Assembly (NCBI GenBank): GCA_026874595.1
Contig: CM049321.1
Location: forward strand, 1,488,479-1,552,478
Source: Sipunculus nudus
Lineage: Eukaryota > Annelida > Sipuncula > Golfingiida > Sipunculidae
Length of the DNA stretch: 64,000 nt
Direction of reading: 5' to 3'
Made by a program: the position numbers and the translations under genes. Below, in pieces: positions 12,199 through 24,088 of this stretch. Numbering within the stretch: the stretch's first letter is position 1; every line of letters starts with the position of its first letter. The notes under the pieces are model-generated. The model had not been told where the DNA came from. It searched no databases and was given only the letters and a program-made list of their open reading frames with translations.

Positions 12199-13560
12199 AT
12201 GTTCAAGCCTTATTCACAACAAGTCACTAGTCCCCATCAGACACTGCCACAGGAGGGGTCCGTGTCTCTTAGAGTAGAAAACCACGGGTCTCATCACCAT
12301 ACAACACATGCAGAAAACATGGCAATATCTAATTTTCATATTCAAATGGACGGTAAGGATAGATTATACCCCGGAGAGGAATTAGTGGGTAAAGTTGTGA
12401 TGGACGTTTGGTCAACAGTTGATGTGAGAAAAGTCGAGTTTATCATCAACGGGATAGGTACAGTTAGAGTGTTTCAAGGCTCGACAACTTTTGTTGAAAA
12501 ACCTCGAAATGAGGTGTACATCAGCAAACGAATACAGCTGATTGGACCACAGGATGGGGGATACTTCATTACGCTCAAGCCAGGCAGATATGTGTCTTCT
12601 TTTCGCTATGTTTTGCCGGAAACTATCCCACCCACTGTACATCAGTTTGAGATGGGACACGGGTATGTGTTTGATATTTCGTACAATGTCCAAGCCAATG
12701 TATGTGACAGTGTAAGCGCACGCTATATGGGATCATCCAAGAATTTAGTCAAAATTATCAAAGCGGTCCGACGACCATTTGTAGTTTTACCTACATTTGA
12801 TTGGCGTTCTTTACCTGGGGCTAAAGATTCTGTGATGCACAGTGAGCAAATTTCATTGATGTGTTCACCCCTGAAAGCAGACCCAACTTCAGTGAAAGTA
12901 TTCTTGGATCGTGTTGTGTTTCCCGTTGGAGATTCTATTAACATAAAAGTAGAAGTGTTTTGCCCGGAAGAGCGACGTGTCCGCCATATCATGGCTGAAC
13001 TGGAGCAGCAGCTGACATTCAGCAAAGATATGATCCGGAAATTCCGCCGGATTATGGTCAGTGCCATGGATGACCGTACAATGCGGATGTACCTTAGACA
13101 ATCTCAAACCTTGCGCAGCCAATTCAAGCTGCCCATACCAAAAAACCTGGTGCCATCTTACATTCCAAATTGTAAAATGGTGGGAGTAGCGTATAGTATG
13201 AAAGTCACTGTCTCTTTCAAAAAGTTTGGCGGGAAACTTCTCTTGAGAGTTCCGTTACTTCTTGCATCTGCAATTCCGGAAGAAGACTCGTCTAGCAATT
13301 CTGACGTTCCAGTTTTCGACAAACCCATCATGCAGTTCCCATACTTTTCAAAATCCCCATTCGCAAATGGTGGAATTAATGGTGATGCGATATCCGTGGC
13401 TTCCATGGCAACAAACAACACACGGAGGTCAAGCAAGAGTGATACGCCAGACTCTGTCGCTGCTCACCTGAAGGGACAAATTACCACAAAGTATGAACCA
13501 AGTATCCACTGTGCTGCATGTTGTTTGGCCTGCTTGGGTGTCGGGATTTATGACACATAG
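12199..13560 (+). CDS. Alpha-arrestin (arrestin domain-containing protein)
   Basis: A 453-residue protein from the ATG at 12199 to TAG at 13558. An N-terminal arrestin fold spans about residues 43-176, with the family-typical F.I..DG...YPGE...GKV opening and the S-F-R-Y-V-L-P...IPPT turn. The C-terminal arrestin fold spans about 230-358, including the SYIPNCKMVGVAYSMKV strand pair and ending LRVPLLLA. Alpha-arrestins act as cytoplasmic adaptors in membrane-protein trafficking and ubiquitination. The PPxY motifs that recruit NEDD4-type ligases in many members are absent; the only PP is IPPT inside the fold. The last ~20 residues hold a cysteine cluster (HCAACCLAC), a possible lipidation site. 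A second in-frame ATG at 12319, with good context just before the fold, is an alternative start. The whole CDS is uninterrupted by introns. Orthology to a specific ARRDC was not resolved. Confidence 0.93.
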   Translation: MFKPYSQQVTSPHQTLPQEGSVSLRVENHGSHHHTTHAENMAISNFHIQMDGKDRLYPGEELVGKVVMDVWSTVDVRKVEFIINGIGTVRVFQGSTTFVEKPRNEVYISKRIQLIGPQDGGYFITLKPGRYVSSFRYVLPETIPPTVHQFEMGHGYVFDISYNVQANVCDSVSARYMGSSKNLVKIIKAVRRPFVVLPTFDWRSLPGAKDSVMHSEQISLMCSPLKADPTSVKVFLDRVVFPVGDSINIKVEVFCPEERRVRHIMAELEQQLTFSKDMIRKFRRIMVSAMDDRTMRMYLRQSQTLRSQFKLPIPKNLVPSYIPNCKMVGVAYSMKVTVSFKKFGGKLLLRVPLLLASAIPEEDSSSNSDVPVFDKPIMQFPYFSKSPFANGGINGDAISVASMATNNTRRSSKSDTPDSVAAHLKGQITTKYEPSIHCAACCLACLGVGIYDT

Positions 13561-14048
13561 TGAAAACTCTCTGTCTTATATGCACAATTCTTACGCTAAG
13601 TCTAACTACTGTGATGATATATTATCACCAATGTCTGAAAATAATACCATGAAATGTGGTTATATCAAAGAAAGTTAGTATCGTTATGATAACCACAAAC
13701 TGGGTGTAACATAGTATTGTCAAGAAAAAAATTATCACCCAGAAACTCCTGCATGAACAATGAGAACCGGAGGAAATATCTTCCTCCAAAGAGTGCTAAT
13801 CTAGAAAAACGATTTTCTCGAGAACACGGCCAACAATCCCAGCATTCAAAGAAGTCTAATAGTAACAAGTGTGTGGTGATAGTGTGACAAATGTAATGTG
13901 GTGTATATTGAAAACATACAGGTCACGAAAGATGGTTATGATCGTCAATGGTGCATGGAGCATTGGACTGTAAGTGGTGTATACATGGTACGATGAGTCT
14001 AATATTGGGTATACACAACACAGTATATCAGGGGCGGATATAGGATCT

Positions 14049-14054
14049 AATAAA
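14049..14054 (+). terminator. Candidate polyadenylation signal of the arrestin-like gene
   Basis: AATAAA about 490 bp after the stop codon, the first such hexamer downstream. Assignment rests only on the hexamer and position. Confidence 0.3.
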
Positions 14055-15145
14055 AAAAGGGTGGGCTCAACATCCAGGCCCAGGTAAAACAAGTGTGCCC
14101 GGAGTGGTAGTAGACTTGGCGGGAGTTTATGGAAGACATTGGCATCATCTAAATCTGCTCAAGTGTATGATGCAAGGAAGATAATCTAGATGTATCTAGT
14201 GAAGGATACCATACCATGTATAAAGAACATACAAAGGAAAGTCTACGATAAACAGAGCATATCCATGGTTTTTATGGAGCAAATACAAGCAAGCATGTGT
14301 TGAACAGAAATGATCTTATTGTGTATATAGAGCATAATTTACAAAGATGCATACATAACAATGCAGGACAGCATTTGGGTGTATACATAGCATATATACA
14401 AGAATATATATGATATATACAGCATAGCCTTTACATGTGCATACATGACATGTACACAGGAATGTGTACAAAAGGAACAAAATCTGTACTTGCTACACAA
14501 TCATGTAGAACTACATGAAAATGGAAAACCTTACTGTGTGAAGTGCATATACAAGAATGAATATGCTAAATGCCAGAACATACAGGAATATGTAAATTAC
14601 AGGAATTAACCCAAAAAGGATACCTGTGACTGTATTCAAACCATAGTGTAGATCCCATCTGTATGCTTACCACCATCATTTCCTCTTTGATGCACAACTT
14701 GGCTATCAATCATATGATGTATGCAGTCAGAATTTCAACAAACATTCAGGGAGATTTACCAATATGATGAGTTACAACATCTGTTTTGTGTGTGGTAGGT
14801 GTTGTTAGAAAGTAAACAAACATTCATGATAGTTGGTTTGGTTTGATTTAAGTGACAGCATATCTGTAGGTTGTGAGGGACTGTCAAAAATTATCAAATT
14901 ATTTGCATCCTCATGGATTCAGGTTTTTTGTGCAGTTTTCTTCACAGGGAGGGATGACACTCTGCCACATGAATAAACTGTTTGTGTTAGAGGGGCAAAA
15001 TACCATGATTCCTCACACTATAGACAGTACCATAAAACAGGTCATGGGACTGTCCTAACAGATTTTGTATTTGACTAAAAATAATTTTGAAGGAAAAATT
15101 TAGATGAAAATTACAAACAGGAATAGGCCAGGATGAAAGTTGTAT

Positions 15146-15170
15146 GGGGGGGGGGGGGGGGGGGGAGGGG
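15146..15170 (+). repeat. Poly-G tract
   Basis: About 20 consecutive G, one A, then four G. Such tracts are prone to sequencing length errors and can form G-quadruplexes. Confidence 0.95.
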
Positions 15171-16251
15171 AGCAGTCTCTTCTCTTTTCATGTTTGGAAA
15201 AAGGAAAATGTAAAAACTTCCAAGTATGGCAAATTGTACACAATACAAATTAATATAAATAATGCACATAATAAATAAATTAAATAATACAAGAAGACAT
15301 AATTGTTCCTTTTGAGTATTGTGAATATATTAAGGTAGGAACAATAAGATGTTGTGGGAGACATCAAACCTCCACCAGAATGATCCTCCCTGCTGTGTAG
15401 GTCCATACACCTGTCACGGTTCAACGCCATCCCAGGTCCCCTCCAGTACAAAGCCACCAGCTAATATCAATCAATAGCTCTATTACAATGAAATAACCAT
15501 GACAATGGAACACAATCCTTTGAAAAAAAATTTGTTTTATGGTGATCCACCTTACCTACAAAATTTAATGGAATGATTCTTGGGTGCCTCCTAACCCTCC
15601 ATCAAATTTCAACAAAATCTGTTCAGCAATTTTACTTAAATTTGCTGACAGGAAAACCAAGAATAAAGTATATAATACCTCTCTCCCCCTGGTGGGGTTT
15701 AACTAAACCCCAACAGGCTTAAGATTGAAGGTTTAATACGTCAATCTGGGCATTTAAGAGTTTATACCAGGTTCACCCTAGGTGAAGGGCAGCAGATGAC
15801 CACCTTGTGAAATCATCCAATGACTGTATTATATATTTCACACATGACTTGTGGGATGTTCAAAGACTCAGAGGTCAGTGTCATGGTCAAGCAGTCAAGC
15901 TAACTCAGCTGTATCGGTTCAATGTCCTTGTCAATATTGTCCTAAACTGTCCACTGCTAAGCTAGGTCAGCCGGACGTCACCATCTGTGACACAAATTGC
16001 AGAATATATGTATATTCATAATTCAATTTTTACTTGATCGCTTATTAAACAGATTCACCTTGTCCTGAATGTCAGACCAATCTTCAGTTACATTTTCTGA
16101 ATTATTACATTTCTTTTATAGAACCATATCCTACAGATGGCAGTGTATTAATACTTAAGTATTAACTGATCAAGCATGAAATGAAACTCCAGACTAATTT
16201 ATAAATATTTAATTTCTTCTTTAAATTGCATTCAGCAATCAGTAAACAATA

Positions 16252-16690
16252 CTGTGGTTGCCTTTTTGTTCGCGAGGGTTTTAATTTCGCGATATTCGTG
16301 AATGGGAAATAATCGCAAAAATGAAACCCTCGGGAATAATTGGCCAGTTGAGTATAATCTTCTTGTTCAGTGAAACCAATACTTGTATGTAAATAGTTTA
16401 GAACAGTGAGAAATTTAATAATTAATTTAATAATTACATTCAAGCAGGTATAGGGTAAACGTTCCCTTGAATTTGAACTACACTACCTGTGCTGTGTGTA
16501 TGGGACCATCGTTGTATAAGTAGAATAGCACAAACTCATGAATTATTCTCATTTTATAATACACACAGGTATTTCTTTACCTAAGATTTGATATAGTTTC
16601 TGGTGAAATCGCGAAAATGAAACCCTCACGAAACATTCAGAATTGAGAAATCGCGAAATTTCAGCCTCGCGAATATAAAGCCAACCACAG
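16252..16690. mobile_element. MITE with TA target duplication (Tc1/mariner-like size and ends)
   Basis: The left end CTGTGGTTGCCTTTTTGTTC and the right end (reverse complement CTGTGGTTGGCTTTATATTC) are near-identical inverted termini that continue into 'gcgagg..aatttcgcga'. Both sides are flanked by TA (16250-16251 and 16691-16692). The 439-bp interior is noncoding. Related ends occur at 49121 and 57160-57747. Confidence 0.8.
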
Positions 16691-17468
16691 TATACTGACT
16701 GACTGAAGATGTATTTTTGCTAGTTGAGCACCTCTGGTGTACATGGTAAGTCAGGACTTCCCGCAAGGGGCTCCTTAAGCTGAAATGATGAAGGATAAAG
16801 GTGATTATGATTTCCGTTCGCATGGCCGATAGACTCTTCCACCTGGTTTGTCAATACGATAAACAGAACCTGCACATATTTGAGAACAGTAGTACTAAAA
16901 GATATGTCTGTGGCTTGTTGGTGCCACTATCTTCTAAATGAAGGCAAACACAGTCATAAATGATATGTGATTATTAAAACTTCTAATTTTCTATTTTTTT
17001 AATAATTTTGGCTTAAAATGTGGATGAAGGTAATCTTTTGATCAGAACACTATGCTCTTATTATGAATTCTCTTGTGCACTGCAGGATTCATATGACTTA
17101 GGTTGAAAATAATCCAGCAGCTGTAACCTGTTGTTATTTAAGACATAACTGCAAAACTCTGTGGTTTGTAGAGATTTTACAATTTCGGTGTTGAGGCTGT
17201 GGTGGGTTTTGAACCAGGGACCTTTTCCTTTACATCCTACCCTTTCTATTCTTAAGATGACTATGGCATTACATAAACTATTTTTTTTTTGTGAACCTGT
17301 TTTACCTAGATCTTCAATGATCTATTTTCACTGTCTCCACGGAGTGCAGCTATTACAGGAACATTATATAACACAAACAAAAATCACACAGGTATTATGA
17401 TAGTCTCAAAGTTGCTCTATATTGCCTAAATCTAGCTGTACATTAAAGCAACATCGCAGTCATATACG

Positions 17469-17854
17469 CCTTTCACATGGCAAATGCAAACTGTTTTCAA
17501 ACCGTTTTGAAAATGTTTTACAGCGTAACACGGCAATCCAAAGTGTTTTCAAAACGTTTTGGCCAAAGTGTTTTGGATCAAGCTCGGAAGGTGGTTTTAA
17601 ACTTTTTTGAATGCAAATGATGTTATCCACTTTGTATAAATATAGTGTGAACGCTCTTAAATGGTTTGGACCCAGTTTTTCAAGCAGCAACTCAGTCGCA
17701 GCGCAAGCGCGAATGCTTGTGTCAGTGTGTTGTATCGTTCCACATGTGAAATGTACACCACATGCACTTGTGCTAGATGCCTGTATAAACACACCAAAAA
17801 GGTTTGGCCAAACGCTGTGCCCAAATCAGTTTGAAACGTTTTGTGTGAAAGAGG
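17469..17854. mobile_element. Short inverted-repeat element (MITE-like)
   Basis: Left end CCTTTCACATGG and right end (reverse complement CCTCTTTCACACAAAACG) are inverted. Inside are repeated 'gttttcaaa/cgttttg' blocks that make overlapping open frames on both strands. The inversion-rich composition and lack of homology argue that these frames are not genes. No clear target duplication was seen. Confidence 0.5.
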
Positions 17855-20373
17855 TAAAAGTGCAGATGAAAGATTATATAAACACAATATTATGCTGAGC
17901 ACTTTTTACACAGAGTGCTGGAAACTCCCAGATTTCTATCTGTGATCTATCTGAATTCAGTTGAGAAAATTTAGAATATTATTTTAAATTTCATGTTTAT
18001 GTTGCAACACATGAGAATGCAGCTAAATACTGTGGACTCTTATTACTGCATCAGTGTTAGTTATAACAAACATAACGCATAAATAACACAAATGTAGCAT
18101 TTTATATATATATATACACCCGACTTAATTTTCTTCAATTTTTATGCAGGCTCAAAAACCTATAACCACAATTTTCTCATGGCAGACGTTTGCCCATGGG
18201 GATCTCACAAGCTTAATTTTTTTTTTAAATATTTATCATATTTTTAGAAATTGAATGATATCCTCAGATATAACACCATCTAAGACCTGCTTTATGTTTC
18301 AAGTATTCATTCTGGTCAATTTCCACATGTTATTTGTTGCTAATGCATGTTCCCTATATATTATATAAATGCATATATATGTGATATCATCATGTGTCTT
18401 TTGCTTATATAAACTAAAAGCAAATATATATATATATATATATATATATGTTTATTTGCTTGATTATTGTCTTGATATTGTCTAGCATCTACAAAATCTT
18501 TGTATATCTGTCTATAAGATCATCTGTACAAATATACAAGTGTAAATTTACTGTACATTTCTCTGCATAACTATAATCATATAAACATTATCATCTATTC
18601 CTCTCATTAAAACACTCATGTAGGTAAATTATATGTATTTTATTATTAAGCATACACATTATTTCAGAAAGACAAAGTATATGTTACAAGCCAGATTCAG
18701 ATCTGAGCCAGGCTTGATTTAAGATCAGATCCTAATTTGAATCTGGTGTTTGGAAACCATGGCAAATCTACATGGTGTGAAATAGAGGGTGAACACATGC
18801 ACTTTTGCATGTACATTTTCTTTTATGCAGGAAGAAATCATACAGAGGGTGCACTCTGTGCATGTATTATAAACCAGTGAAAAAAATATTGGTGCAGTAT
18901 CTAATTATTTTACTATTCATAAACATCACAATCATAAATTAGCATTTCTTATATATTCTTTGAGCAACAGAAACTCCTTTTTAACAATTATTTTTTGTAA
19001 GGTAGCTGCCTTCATTTCTTATGTGTCTTATCTTCTTCTTTACCTTATTATGAACATCTGCAGAGTTCCATTTTAGTTTGGGACTACATGACAGGGCCGT
19101 GACGCTCGTTTCCTATCACATTATTTTGTACCCTGGTATCACCCAGGCTCAGTGTCTATCACACCTGTTCATCTTAATTTTTTTTTTAATTAATCCTTAG
19201 AAAACTGCATGTTCTAGCTATATTGTGATTAGGAACTAGGTTAGGCCAGACTAAAATCCTTACTAATATCATGATTATAAACTCAACTATACCAAAATTA
19301 AAATACTAATTAATATTGTGATTAGGAACTAGAATAAGCCAATTAAATTGCTAAGTCCTGTACAAAATATAATTGTTAGATATTTTAATTTTGTAGTTGC
19401 TGAGTGTTCCATTGCATATCATAAACCATAACAGCCTTTAGGTAATGTTATTCATGCCAGTATCATGTAACAGCCTGTATTGATAATGTAATATACTTTA
19501 AAGTAAATGTTATGGTGATGTGTACCATATATTTATGTTGCCTAATAAATACTTGTATATCAAAAATTGATTGATTGCTGTGCAAAATCATAATTATTCT
19601 GTGTGTGTCAACTGAGCACAAGTTATCCTTTGATGTGTGTATCTGACTGGGACCTATCTTGCTAAAATGTGGATTAATTCTGATATAATATAAACAGGAA
19701 ACAATGCTAAAATGCAGCACATCATTTACAGTTCATATTTCATGTGCATGTGGTTTTTATGATTAATGTTATAATAGTGAAAATGATGACAATAACATGT
19801 TCATAAAAGTTACCTGTTTTATAGTTAGTGGACAGGTATTTGATGAACTGATAAAGGATAATATGGATTTGCAGGTTTGAATTGAATGTTTTACCAGTTA
19901 TCAGTAGAAATATATTTTGTTAAGAAATACCCAAAGGGTTACTAGCTCACAAATGTATGAATATGCAATATTATGTATGAATATGTATGATTATAATTTA
20001 GATGCATCTTGATATGATATACTAAAATAATGTATCAAGAGTGCATGGATTATTGACATAGAATAAAGTTTTATGCTTTATTGAATATGACTTGGTTGTA
20101 CATATTTTTTTTATTTTTTTTGTTTTTAGTGTAAGAAGCATCAAGTTTTTGGGTAAAACAGCAGTGTTACTCTCTCTCCCTCTCTCTGTATTATAGTAAC
20201 TGTCAGGTTGTTATAAGTAAATATATATTATATATATTTTATATATAAGAGGAAGGAATAAGTTGCAAATCACATTCAATGATTGAAAGATAATAAAAGA
20301 CAGATGATCCATTAGTAATAGTTTATTTTATGTACCATCTATATTACTTTGAAATATGCTGTATAGAATTATA
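17855..20373. other. Intergenic AT-rich sequence with microsatellites
   Basis: Contains an (AT)n run at about 18426-18450, TA-rich patches, a CT run near 20170-20187, and short 'gattaggaactag' duplications at 19226 and 19319. No gene was seen. Confidence 0.5.
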
Positions 20374-20646
20374 CCATTTCCCCCCGTGGATAATCCACTA
20401 CCGTAGATAATCTGCACCCCTATTTAGAGCAACAATTTCTGAGGAAAAACACATAACCCTGTGTATAATACGCAGCCTGCTTCTGGCCAAAATCTTAAAT
20501 GCTACAATTTGTATTTGCCGTTGTCATCGAATGTTCACTGGCTCCGTGGGACTCTTTGCCAGTCAGACCGACAAGTCTCTTAGAAGAAGATAGTTACACT
20601 TAAAATAGCAAAAAGGTTATTCTCCTTTAGCTGTCGAGTGTAAAAA

Positions 20647-23069
20647 CAAGTGACCCATGGGTCATGACGCTCAGCTGCCAAGCATGACCTGTGACATCAT
20701 GGGCTGCAATTCACAACTTCTAGTAAAATTGTTGCAGAACCTATATGCCAATTTTGTTTAAACTTTCTTCATTGCCATAAATTCTTATCATATATGTCTG
20801 GTTAAAACATAGTGAATGATGGTCTGAGGCAAAATGTATGGTTGTTGAGCTATCAGGAACTAATCCCACAGCTTTCTCGATACCGGTCAGTCTCAAAAGG
20901 AATACCACACAGGCCACATATAAGATCAAAATATAGCAAAAGATCAAGGAAATCCATGCAAGAATTATTGTGAAACGGGTGCTTCCATATTAATTTTTAT
21001 TCAATACAAGCCAACTGTACTGAGCTTTCATAAATGATGGTCATATTTATTAAGAAATCTTTGACCCAAGGCAAGATTACATTAATATACATCCCACTGC
21101 ATTCACTTTAATAGTTCTTGAGATAATATGTTCTAAAGGAATTTAAAGATGGCGTCCTGGTGGCCATATTGGATTTCTGACAGGTCGCAAATTGAACAAC
21201 AAACATCCTCTAAAAGGGACCAAACATCATAAAAAAATCACAGAAACTGTCCTGGCAAAAGGATTTCTAAAATGGCTACCTGGCAGACATAATGGTTTTC
21301 TGACAAGTAACACATCCTCCAATAAGACACTAAACTTGTAGCAATTGCTTCAAAATATGTAACAGTTATGAATGTCCAAAACAATTCAAAAGGCATGATC
21401 AGGTTGGAGAGCTCTCATATCAGATTTATGAACATGCAAATGTAAAAAGTGCAAGTCCAATTTGTTTTAATTATCAGCTTGCTATTCAATGGGGTCAGCA
21501 GGGTAGGTAAACTGCAAAACCTAATAGAAAAGAAATGCAGAAAGCATCACTAAGTCTTGTAATCAAATAAAGCCATCCTAAATCCAGGTACAGACCCACA
21601 TATTATCAGAACAAACACTTGCTGGTATATCTGATGATTTGTATAATAATATTCAGATATCTAGAAAACTAAGTTTATTGCTATGATTCCATGATATAAA
21701 CTGCAAAATGCTCCCATCATTTTATAAATCAGTAGCTAAACTTAACACTTAACTCTCATAGTCTTAATGCCTGGCCAAAGCATTCCGGCAACAGTGTTTT
21801 GTGATGCACTAATGATATATCCTTATCACTTCATGAGCTGATACAAAAGGGAGTCATATATCACAAGTGTCACTGACAATTATGGGCACATAGTGAGATG
21901 TACCAGTTGTGAGTGCCATATGGTTATATATACAGGAAAACAAGAAAAATAGAGATGGTCTACAAAATAAGTTATTGTGAACATCCCTGACCTATGACCT
22001 TGGCCTTTTGCCAACATATCAACTGGATCCTTTCTAAATGATGGGTAACTACTAACCACTTACATCTGGCCGGGTGTAATTACTTGGCAATCAATGAGTG
22101 AATAACTTAGACCTGCAACCTTTAACCTCCTGACCAGCTGACCTCAAAATCAATTAGTTATTTCTTCATGCAAAAAGACCCATAAATATGAAGCTTGAAT
22201 CAAATTCAGTGATGCACAGATGTGGCATATGTGAAAGACTGAAGGTTTGGGTTGTACAGTTTCACTTGAAATATGTTCACAAGCATTTAGAACAATATTG
22301 TGACCTTGACCTTTGACCTTTTGAACTCAACATCAATAGGCTTCTTCTCCTATTGGTAGGTAAGCCATATATGACAGATGGAAAGTATAGATTGAAAAGT
22401 TTGCTGAAAAGGACTCCATGCAAGAAGAGGGTGCTGTGAACTTGACCTTTGACCTCAAAATCAACAGGTCTTTTCCCCTGTTGGCAGAGAAGCGATATCA
22501 GTGCTGAAAGGTTTGGAATGAAAGGTATAGCTTGAAATGTGTCCACAACCTTTTCAAAGAAGTGGATCCTGTGACCCTGACCTTTGACCTTGTGACCTCA
22601 ACATCTATAGGATTCTTCTCCCACTTAGTAGGTGAGCTATATGTGAAAGATCAAAGAATTGGGATGAAAGGTTTGGCTTAAAATGCATCCATAGGCTTTT
22701 CAAAGAAGTTGGTTCTGTGACCTTGACCTTTGACCTCAAAATAATTATGGTTCTTCCCCTGTTGGTAGGTGATCTGTATGTGAAAGATGGAAGGTTTTGG
22801 ATGAAAATTTTGGCTAAAAGAATTATTTCTGGGGGGTGCAAACACACCCCATAATTTCGAGAATATAGGTTGCAGTGACCTAATTTCAGGTTTGCAAGGA
22901 GATCTTTTTAGAACCTCTAAGACTGCATAGGGTTCATGGCCCTAGCCCCTATGGTTACGATTTGTGCCCTGCTAACGGACGGCCGGCCGGCCGGCCGGAC
23001 GGACAGACGGAAGGACGCCGGACAAAGACCCATCGCTATAGCCCAGCATGACTAAAAGTCAGCTGAGCT
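20647..23069 (+). mobile_element. HINE/pearl-like element, copy C, nested
   Basis: Starts CAAGTGACCCATGGGTCA with the shared 12-bp palindrome. It ends with a GGCC/GGAC tetranucleotide tract (22976-23025) and the terminal CAGCTGAGCT. It is inserted between A residues (…taaaaa|, |ataaag…) inside the TA-flanked transposon. The interior differs from copies A and B and carries its own ~145-bp core repeats (21985-22840). No coding sequence. Confidence 0.8.
21985..22840 (-). repeat. Core repeats of copy C with perfect DR1-type TGACCT pairs
   Basis: About six diverged units of roughly 140-150 bp. Four carry TGACCT-T-TGACCT (22307-22319, 22443-22455, 22578-22590, 22724-22736), which on the minus strand is AGGTCAAAGGTCA, the classical DR1 spacing of nuclear-receptor response elements. 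Two of these (22301 and 22718) have a third TGACCT immediately adjacent. A role is not implied by sequence alone. Confidence 0.8.
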
Positions 23070-24088
23070 ATAAAGTGCTGTCAAGTGTGCAATACTGACA
23101 CGTACCTGTTTTAAGTAAGATATAATTTACTGGACAACCACCTGTAAAATGCGGGCAAATTACGCCCACTTTATATTATATCAGTCCCTTTCCAAACTCC
23201 TTTATATTGTCAATATATAAATGCTGTGAAATACGACCACCTGGCTATTACAGTTTACTAGTTTTTTTTTCTGACCAAATTGTTATATTACTATTAAATT
23301 GACCTGCCTAATACCGGCACTCCTGCTAATCAAGCGCTGACCCGGTTGATTGCCCATGGGTAAAGTCGCGGTCACCTGTATGGGCTCACCGTTTGTTCTA
23401 TTGTTGTGCGAATGTACCGACTACCGAACCCTGGCTGGTGGTTTCAACGGCACCTGGGGCCGACCCTAGATTTCCCCTGACCACGTGACAGACTCACACG
23501 ACCTGCTAATCCGCGTAAGTGGAGGTGCACCTGATGTACAACTGATCAATCTGACCATGACGATGTACACAATAGGGTAACTAATTAACAAAGAAAACCA
23601 CTAGGCAATTATTCCACCCTTGGCTCAAGTTGTTTAGAAAGTAATTAAGTGTATCACGGATAATTTCCTAAGAGAATCAATGATCCGGCATAACAACCCC
23701 AGTTTTGGTGCCCACGGCGCCATCTACAAACTGACAATGACATTAAATGAGGTCAGCCAGACCATCCATCTTCATGCATATTTCAATTCACAAATCATCA
23801 ATGTTCTTCGGCTGTAAGCTACATTAATGGTATATTTTATGTATTTGAAATTATGACAGTAAATAAAACCTATTATTATGTTTTCTTATGCCTAATTTGA
23901 TAAAGTTCAGTGTGTATACACTTCGTTTGCATAAAATCCTTTATTATCACTCACCGTCGGCCCATCAAAGGATGTCCAATGTGATGGGGAAAATAGTTTG
24001 GAATTATGCTTCCATGTATAATATGCACCAATGTTTTTTATTTCTATTTCATGGAGAAAAAGTGCGGATTATCCACGGGGGGAAACGG

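Larger units (their letters stand above)
13561..16250. other. 3' UTR and intergenic sequence
   Basis: No further gene seen. AATAAA-type polyadenylation signals occur at 14049-14054 and 14972-14977 on the plus strand, either of which could end the arrestin-like mRNA. A poly-G tract lies at 15146-15170. The segment at 15550-15660 reads like a degraded dispersed repeat. A CpG-poor, noncoding stretch. Confidence 0.45.
20374..24088. mobile_element. TA-flanked DNA transposon carrying a nested insertion
   Basis: The ends are about 30-bp inverted repeats: left CCATTTCCCCCCGTGGATAA and, from the right, CCGTTTCCCCCCGTGGATAA, each followed by TCC. Both are flanked by TA (20372-20373 and 24089-24090). 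Removing the nested element at 20647-23069 leaves a host of about 1.3 kb with no transposase frame, so it is probably a non-autonomous derivative of a TA-targeting family (pogo/Tc1-mariner-like). Confidence 0.78.

Noticed and set aside
17460-17898. Overlapping open frames of about 80-110 codons on both strands
   Set aside because: They fall inside an inverted-repeat, MITE-like segment; openness on both strands follows from its symmetric composition.
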